DNA of 64,000 nt, taken from positions 847,677,978 to 847,741,977 of the forward strand of contig NC_090437.1 in assembly GCF_031143425.1 (NCBI RefSeq), read 5' to 3'. The notes under the pieces were generated by a model. That model was not told where the DNA came from and did not search any database. It saw nothing but the letters and a program-made list of their open reading frames with translations. Below, piece by piece: positions 57,699 through 64,000 of the stretch. Position 1 is the first letter of the stretch. The number at the start of each line of letters is the position of its first letter. The position numbers and the translations under genes are program-made. Source of the DNA: Pleurodeles waltl (Eukaryota; Chordata; Amphibia; Caudata; Salamandridae).

Positions 57699-58083
57699 AT
57701 GTCACATTCCAAAATTTTCTGTTTTTCTTTTTCTGAAGATGAGTTAAGAGTCTTTGTGGATGGAATCATAAGAGTAGAAGTGCAATTGATTAGAGCACAA
57801 GTCCAAGACACTGCTCTCAGTAGGAAAATGGAAATATGGGACAGGATAGTTGACAGAGTGAATGCTTTAGGCAGCACCCTGCGCCCAAAGGAGGGCATTA
57901 GGAAGAGATGGAAAGACTTCTCAGGCAAGGTCCATTCCCTGGTCTCCCGGCACCAGCAGCAGGCCAAAAAGACTGGTGGTGGCCCTCCCAGTGCCACATT
58001 ACATCTCTTTCCCTTGGAGGAGAAGGTCTTGGCCATCCTGAATCTAGAAGGTGTGACAGGAATACCTGGGGGAGTAGAGTCTG
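57699..58083 (+). pseudogene. Myb1 exon 1 of Harbinger element 3
   Basis: Open for 128 codons plus one base: SFSEDELRVFVDGIIRVEVQ, MEIWDRIVDRVNALGSTLRP, IRKRWKDFSGKVHSLVSRHQ, then GGVESG and donor TCTG|GTAAGT at 58,083. Length, donor and phase match exon 1 of elements 1 and 2, confirming homology. This exon has no stop. The downstream exon is damaged, so the gene as a whole is treated as a pseudogene. Confidence 0.8.
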
Positions 58084-58144
58084 GTAAGTCACAACACAAA
58101 AAAATGTAACAGAAATGCTATGTCATGCATGCTCATAGCTCAGC

Positions 58145-60310
58145 TTTTCCCTCATTTACTGTTACTCCACTCACCTGCCATTTGAGGAGATGCCATCTGT
58201 ATAGTGTGTGTAGTACAAGGACTGACATGACTCCACTCCCAGCAGGCACAGTTCTATAACTCCAAACAACAGATCATTGGTAATTTCTCCAAATACCCCT
58301 ATTTTTAACCTATCATATTAAACCTGGGAAGATAACATTTGTCAAGTGTGTGTAGTACAGGCACTGACATGATTACAACTCCCAGGAGGCACTAATCCTG
58401 TAACTACCAACACTAGCACAATGGTCACATGCTACAATTCATCTATTAGTGAACTATCAATTGAAGTGTACTCACCTGGGGGGAGACAACTGGTATGTGT
58501 AGTAGAGAGAGTGACCTGACTGCAAATCCCAGGACGAACTGTTTCACCAACTCCAAACAACAAAACAGTGTTTGCCTGTTTAAACACCTCTGTTTGGCAA
58601 CTCACACTATACGTTTACTCAGGTGGGAGGATACCATTTGTCAAATTTGAGAGGTAGAGAGAGTGACATGGCTACAAAGGCAAGAAAGGCCCTGTGTCAG
58701 TAAATCCAGACCAGTGTTTTGTTTTCCAAATACCATTGTTTGGTAACTCTCAATTGACGTTTACTCACCTGGGAGGATAACATTTGTACAGTGTGTGTAC
58801 TAGAGAGAATGACATGGCTGCAACTCCCAACAGGCCTTGTGTATGTAACTCCAAACACCAGCACAGTGTTCCCTTGCCCAAAACACCTGTTTGTAATCTC
58901 TCCAATGAGCTTCACTCACCTGGGAGTATACCATTTGTGATGTGTTGGGAAGTAGAGGGAGTGACCTGACTGCAACTACCAGCAGACCATGTATCTGTAA
59001 CTCCAACCACCAGCCCAGTGTTCTCTTGTCCAAGTACCCCTGTGTCTTAACTCTCAATTGAGGTGTATTCACCTGGGAGGATACCATGTGTATAGTGTGT
59101 GAAGTACAGGGAGTTCCATGACTGCACCTCCCAGGAGGCTCTGTTACTGTCACTCCAACCACCAGTCCAGTGTCCTATTCTCCAAAGACTCTGTTTGGTA
59201 ACTCACACCTGAAGTGTACTCACCTGGGGGGATACTTTTATACAATTTGTATAGTGCCTGTAGTACAGGGGCTGGCATGTCTGCAACTCCCAGCAGGCCC
59301 TGTATCTGTAACTCCAAACACCAGCACAGTGGTCACTTGCCCATATACCCCTGTTTGTCAACTCACAAATGAAGTATACTCACCTAATATAATAATATTT
59401 GAATAATTTGTATAATAGAGAGAGTGACCTGACTGCAACTCACAGGAGGCACTGTTTCAGAAACTCCAAACAACAGAACAGTGTTCACTTGTCTAAAGAC
59501 CTCTGTTTGGCAACTCACAATGTGAGTTTACTCAGCTGGGAGGGTACCATTTATCAAATGTGGGAAGTAGAGGAAGTGACATGAATACTAAGGCCAGGAA
59601 GGCCCTGCGGCTGTAAAACCAACCACCAGCCCAGTGTTCTCTTGTCCAAATACTATTGTTTGGTAACTCTCAATTGAAGTGTACTCACCTGGGATGACAC
59701 CATTTGTATAGTATGTGTACTACAGAGAGTTACATGACTGCAACTCCCAGGAGGCTCTGTTACTGGCACTCTAACCACCCGTCCAGTGTTCACTTCTCTA
59801 TATGCCCTTCTTTGGAAGCTCACACATGAAGTGTACTCACCTGGGGGGATGGCATGTATTGAGTATATGAAGTAGAGGGAGTGACACGACTGCTAAGGCC
59901 AGGAGGCTCTGTATCTCTAACTCCAAACACAAGCCCAGTGTTCACATTCCTAAATACTCCTGTGTCTTAACTCTCAATTGAAGTTTAATAACCTGGGAGA
60001 ATAACATTTGTGTGGGGGTGGAAAGTAGATGGAGTGAATGGAATCAAAGCCCAATAAGCTATGTGTCTCTAACTCCAACCACAAAACCAGTGTTCACTTG
60101 CCCATATCCGTCCATTTGTGAACTCAGAATTGACGTTTACTCGCCTGGGAGAATAATATTGACCAAGCATGTGTTATATGGAGAGTGACATGATGGAACT
60201 CTCAGGAGGCACTGTTTCAGTAACTCCAAAATCCATACCAGTGGGCACTTGTCCAAATACCCTTGCTTGCTGACTCTCAATTGAAGTTGACTCACCAGGG
60301 AGTGACCAAG
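58145..60310 (+). repeat. 151-bp tandem array in the Myb1 intron of element 3 (about 14 units)
   Basis: The phrase ACTGCAACTCCCAGGAGGC...TAACTCCAAACACC recurs about every 151 bp (near 58,226; 58,377; 58,523; 58,673; 58,819; 58,971; 59,122; 59,281; 59,433; 59,587; 59,738; 59,890; 60,045; 60,192). Units are diverged. Some pairs six units apart (58,523/59,433, 58,673/59,587 and 58,971/59,890) look more alike than neighbours. Many units contain ACTCACCTGG, which on the minus strand is the splice-donor-like CCAGGTGAGT. Elements 1 and 2 lack this array in the same intron. Confidence 0.9.
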
Positions 60311-60863
60311 ATACTGATCATGGTTACCTCTGAAATGTGTCCGGCGACCTAGCTCCATCTTGACCTGCTAACCCAAGATGAAACTATTGAGGACAGGAAG
60401 GGCAGCTCACCCAGTGTGCAAAACAATGATCCCAAAGACCTCAAAATGTATAACCAGAATGTTTTTTGGCAGCAGACACATTCACACTGCACTGACCACA
60501 TGATGATTCCACTCACATATACAACAAACACTTGGGTCTGCCTACATCACAATCAACTAGGCCTCAAAATGGCCAAAGTCATATCTTGCCTAGCCACTGT
60601 TTTGTCTGCACTGTTGGCAAAATGGCATTCTTTGGCCATCCTCCCATGTGCTAATGATCTGCACATTTCAGCAGCTGCTTGTCTTAAAGGCAATTGACAT
60701 ACTTCACAAATGTCAGGTCAGTACAACTAATAACATGGGTACTTGCCACAATAGTATTTACTGCAAATTAACTTTGTACAAGGTCTATGCTTAATGTAAC
60801 ACCAAATGGTTGGAGGTAGATGTCACAACACAACCAGTAACATTGTATCTTTCACATCAACAG
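60311..60863. other. Remaining Myb1 intron of element 3
   Basis: Non-coding. A candidate acceptor, TTTCACATCAACAG, ends at 60,863, but its phase does not suit exon 1, so the true acceptor may differ or be mutated. Confidence 0.45.
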
Positions 60864-61700
60864 GTTGAACTGCCACTGGGCACAGAGGCCACAGAAGAGA
60901 CTGCCACTACCCCCCTGGATGAAGCCCTCAGTGAATAAGACACTCCTGGGTGTCTGGACATGGAAGATGGTTCTGGCCCATCTGGGAAATCTGGTCAAAC
61001 ACCAACAGTGAGTCTCACTGTGGCCACATCAGCACCTCCCTGCCCCTTTGCCTTAACATTACATGCAACCATTTTCCCTCCAACCTGTGTACCAAGCACA
61101 GTGTCTAAATTCTTGTGCCCCAGAGTCCTGAATCCTGAGTTGCAGTGCAACACTTCAGACAATGAGGGTCCAGGAACCAGAGGGAGAGGGAACCCTGGGG
61201 TAAGGGCACAGTGTCATGGGGGTAAGGTGTGTGGGAGAGATGCTGTGAGCTAGTGGGGGAGGCCTCTAGGGCTGCTCCTGACCAGGGCACCATCAGCCAC
61301 GTCTTGGGGGTCTATCAGGAGTCTCAAGGCATGATGGCCCAGGTCTTGACTGAACTCTTGGAGATCAAGCAGCTATAGCAGGACATGCCCAGGAACATTG
61401 GAGAACAGATGGAGGCCCACAATCACAACATGGCCCCCCTAACTACAGTGATGAGGAACATATACACAGTCCTGAGCAGGGCTTTTCAAAACCAATTTTC
61501 CCCTTCCATTGGCTGATCAAAACCAGGCACATATACATCGGTGTCAGTCACAGGAAAGAAGGCCCTGCCAGTGGAAGAACCTGCCCCAGACACCCCTGCC
61601 TCAGTAGGAGCAGACTAGACTGACTCTAGGCAAGTGGGGATGTCCAGCGAAGAATCCAGGCAGTGCGGATGGCAAGACACCCACCACTGCCCGCAAGTGA
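60864..61700 (+). pseudogene. Myb1 exon 2 of Harbinger element 3 (frameshifted)
   Basis: Across several frames the order of element 1 exon 2 is kept: an acidic start (TEATEETATTPLDEALSE), the conserved helix HVLGVYQESQGMMAQVLTEL with LLEIKQL and EQMEAHNHNMAPLTTVM near 61,290-61,460, a Pro-rich stretch, and the ending GKTPTTARK with stop at 61,698-61,700. This closely parallels KTPARK at the end of the other two copies. A stop at about 60,936 and frameshifts disable it. Confidence 0.7.
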
Positions 61701-63084
61701 CCTCTTCCTAAAGCAACTCCTTTGTGTGCCATATATTCACTCGTTTTACTGATCCTCAACCACCTACCAATTTCAATGGGAGGAGTATTTAGCACTTTGG
61801 ACTCCCAGTGGTGTGGCACCTACTCCAATGATTTCATTCACCATGGCTGACACCTTCACTTTATTTTTTACTTCTTTTCTGTTCAAACTTAATTTTCTGC
61901 ATCAGCACTGTAATTAATTTACCCATCACAAACTCATTGTCTGCTTGCCTAATTTCAACGTTTTGCTATGCAGAGATGTAAGACCACATGAACCATATGA
62001 TGAAGACATAACTTACTTGTGCAAGGAGGGATATGTTACACGTACACAGTGTCCTGCTTAGGATACAACTATTACACAAAAACACATATGATCAAGTGTC
62101 TTGTCACACCAAACATTTTATTTAAATGTACAGCACATAGACTGTCCAAATATCTGTACTTTGTGACACAAGAGTATGTAATTCATACTGAGTCAAAGTA
62201 CATATTCCAAGGTACAGACCGCCAGACCACAGAAGGAAGGGATTTGTCAGACATTGTCCTGTAGAATAGGCAAACATTAAAGTGGTTGATGTGACCAGCT
62301 TGAGTCTTATCACCTACCACACCAAAGTAATCCAACATCACATAACCAAGATACGGAGAGATGGCAGTAAAATAGCCCCTGATTACAGGCCCATCATAAT
62401 CCAATGGCCATGCATTTGGTGGTATGACATAAACATATGTCAGTGTTGTGGCACAGGCCCAGTGGCCTACAATGGTGAAACACATATACAGCTAAATAAA
62501 GGTCATACAAGAAAAGTGTTTAGCTAATGTGAAGGGTGAATGACCTGCTCACAATCTATTTATATATATTTCATGCCCACATAATACAATCCGTCCAACA
62601 AGGCACACAAAACAAGTCCAATGTGCATTCATGACCTTCCACCCAAATACTGTGCAAGCTGCCTTGGCACAGGATTCAGACACCCCAAATCTGTGACCTA
62701 CATTACCTGGAACAATCCATGTCCACTTTATATATCAGAGAAGTATCAGATACCTGCCAATATCAGAACTCTGAAATGCCCACATGAGGATGTCATGGTG
62801 AAGGTACCTGTTCAAAGACAACACAAGGAATATAGGCTTGAAAACATGTCAATTACACAAATCATATAGCAAGCATCTGGAAATGGAATTACATTGCAAG
62901 GAAACTGACACAAACAGGGCAACATCATCAAGCTGGGGATATGTCAAAGGTTAACTCTTCAAGCAGGCCTTCGATGAATATTGCAGAGTATCATCTCTCT
63001 ATTGTTGCTAAAACGCTCAACCCCACACATTCTCACTACAGTTCATTGTACAGTCAGTCATTACATCACATGATATACTTACAC
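61701..63084. other. Spacer between Myb1 and transposase, element 3
   Basis: About 1.4 kb, three times longer than in elements 1 and 2. No gene recognised. A minus-strand frame of 100 codons (62,183-62,485) has no recognisable domain. Confidence 0.5.
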
Positions 63085-64000
63085 TCATGAAAAGTAGCTG
63101 TTGATGAGATCTTCCTGCAAGTCAGATTCTTCCTCTTCACCACTTCCATACTCACTTGGCATTTCTAGATTCTCACCAGTGGCACTGCAGGCATTTTCCT
63201 CCACAGGGATATGTTGTGAAGCATGTAGCACGCCACAGTGATATGACACACTTTTATGGGTGAGTAAAGAAGGGCTCCACCAATCTGTCCAGACACCTAA
63301 ATCTGGCCTTCAGGAACATAAAAGCCTCCTCCACTAACAGCTGTGTTCTTCTTTGGGCCTCATTGAAGCAGACTTCCCCTGGCATAGTTGGATTCCTTAG
63401 TGGCGTCAACAACCAAGGACGGTTTGAATAGGTGGAGTCTCTTGTAAAGAAATGGGACATATGCGCAACAATGAGACACTGCACACACAGAGTCAGGCCA
63501 GATGTGACTTATAAACTAGCCAGACCCTCTCTGGGTACAGATGTGGCATCTGCTTTTCTGCATTATGAAGGTATCATAGGCAGAACACGAATAACAGGTA
63601 TACACATGTAAAATGTAGAGATCTGCCAAACAGACAACTTGCACATTGGTGGGATGGAAGTGCTTTCTGTTGCGATAAACTTGTTAATTGGCTTGCGGTA
63701 GGATCAAGCCAACATGTGTGCCATCAATGGCCCCCACCACACGTGGGATGTGTGCAAAACTATAAAAGTCAGCCTTCACATGGGCTAAATCCTCATGTCG
63801 GGGGAACCGGATACAGCTATCCATGTGTTTCAACATTGCTGAGGACATCCTTCAACACCAGACTGAACATAGGTTGAGCCATACCAGAAGATAGGGCCAC
63901 TGTATGTTGGAAGGACCTTGTGGCTAGGAAGTGCAATATCAACAAGATTTGTACAATGGGTGGTATGCTGGTTGGATAAGTAATAGCTGGCATTAGACCT
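63085..64000 (-). pseudogene. Harbinger DDE transposase of element 3 (partial, continues past the window)
   Basis: Minus strand, high to low. SFQHTVALSSGMAQPMFSLV-like helix sequence is at 63,915-63,860. The first catalytic Asp is in GAIDGTHVG near 63,735-63,709, and QVYRNRKHFHPTNVQVVCLA lies near 63,690-63,630. An intron of about 86 bp (63,441-63,526) sits at the position of intron 2 of element 1. Exon 3 (63,440-63,085) has DSTYSNRPWLLTPLRNP for the second Asp, VEEAFMFLKARFRCL for the Glu, and an acidic tail ending YFS. Frameshifts and stops make it inactive. The N-terminal part and exon 1 are outside. Confidence 0.85.

Larger units (their letters stand above)
57250..64000 (+). mobile_element. 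PIF/Harbinger transposon, element 3 (older lineage, runs off the window)
   Basis: Carries Myb1 on plus (57,699-61,700) and the transposase on minus (63,085 to beyond 64,000), the same convergent layout as element 1. Its proteins differ clearly from elements 1 and 2. The left end should lie between about 57,230, where gypsy similarity stops, and 57,300, but I see no clear terminal repeat. A possible GGCGGTCCG/CAGCGGTGTC patch occurs at 57,295-57,320. Myb2 and transposase exon 1 would be to the right, outside the window. Confidence 0.8.

Noticed and set aside
58145..60310. CRISPR-like spacing in the 151-bp array
   Set aside because: Whole units are related, with no alternation of constant repeat and unique spacer.
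62183..62485. Minus-strand ORF of 100 codons in element 3 spacer
   Set aside because: No recognisable domain and no counterpart in elements 1 and 2.

Overview
This 64 kb window is transposon-dense nuclear DNA from a large-genome vertebrate. I read it as most likely a salamander, and a newt such as Pleurodeles fits best. That is inferred from long PIF/Harbinger transposons lying among Ty3/gypsy, L1-like, CR1/L2-like and Penelope-like (PLE) retroelements. The only cellular gene remnant I recognise is a processed pseudogene of a DBHS (NONO/PSPC1-type) RNA-binding protein at about 9.81-10.28 kb. I saw no tRNA, rRNA or CRISPR, and no prokaryotic operon structure.

Layout. 0-0.9 kb: decayed Ty3/gypsy RNase H and integrase, cut by a chain of hairpins (0.9-1.19 kb). 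1.2-9.6 kb: mostly unassigned. 9.8-10.3 kb: DBHS pseudogene. 11.35-26.35 kb: one L1-like LINE on the minus strand, split by a fold-back element near 12 kb and by a complete 9,516-bp Harbinger (element 1, 15,686-25,201) that sits in LINE ORF1 with a TAT target duplication. Element 1 itself carries a 970-bp solo LTR with a GCAG duplication. 27.5-28.7 kb: gypsy fragment. 28.7-38.8 kb: a PLE reverse transcriptase (minus) split by Harbinger element 2 (about 29,242-38,436), the same family as element 1 in inverted orientation. 38.8-42.9 kb: a second PLE piece and a CR1/L2-like LINE (minus). 44.6-50.4 kb: three more decayed LINE pieces. 50.6-57.2 kb: two divergent, oppositely oriented LTRs of one family, a gypsy RNase H, and a gypsy gag-pol remnant. 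57.25-64 kb: a third, older Harbinger that runs off the window and has a 151-bp tandem array in an intron.

The most interesting system is the Harbinger family. Elements 1 and 2 each carry three genes: a DDE transposase, a first Myb/SANT-like protein with a Pro/Ser/Thr-rich tail (Myb1), and a second, unrelated-looking Myb/SANT-like protein with a very long low-complexity tail (Myb2). Both copies also support a transposase start exon of 83 nt placed about 5.2-5.4 kb upstream of the main exon. Myb2 and two minisatellites would then lie antisense inside the first transposase intron. Exon length, splice sites and reading phase agree in both copies. Most genes are broken. Myb1 of element 2 is the exception: it reads as an intact two-exon gene of 400 codons.
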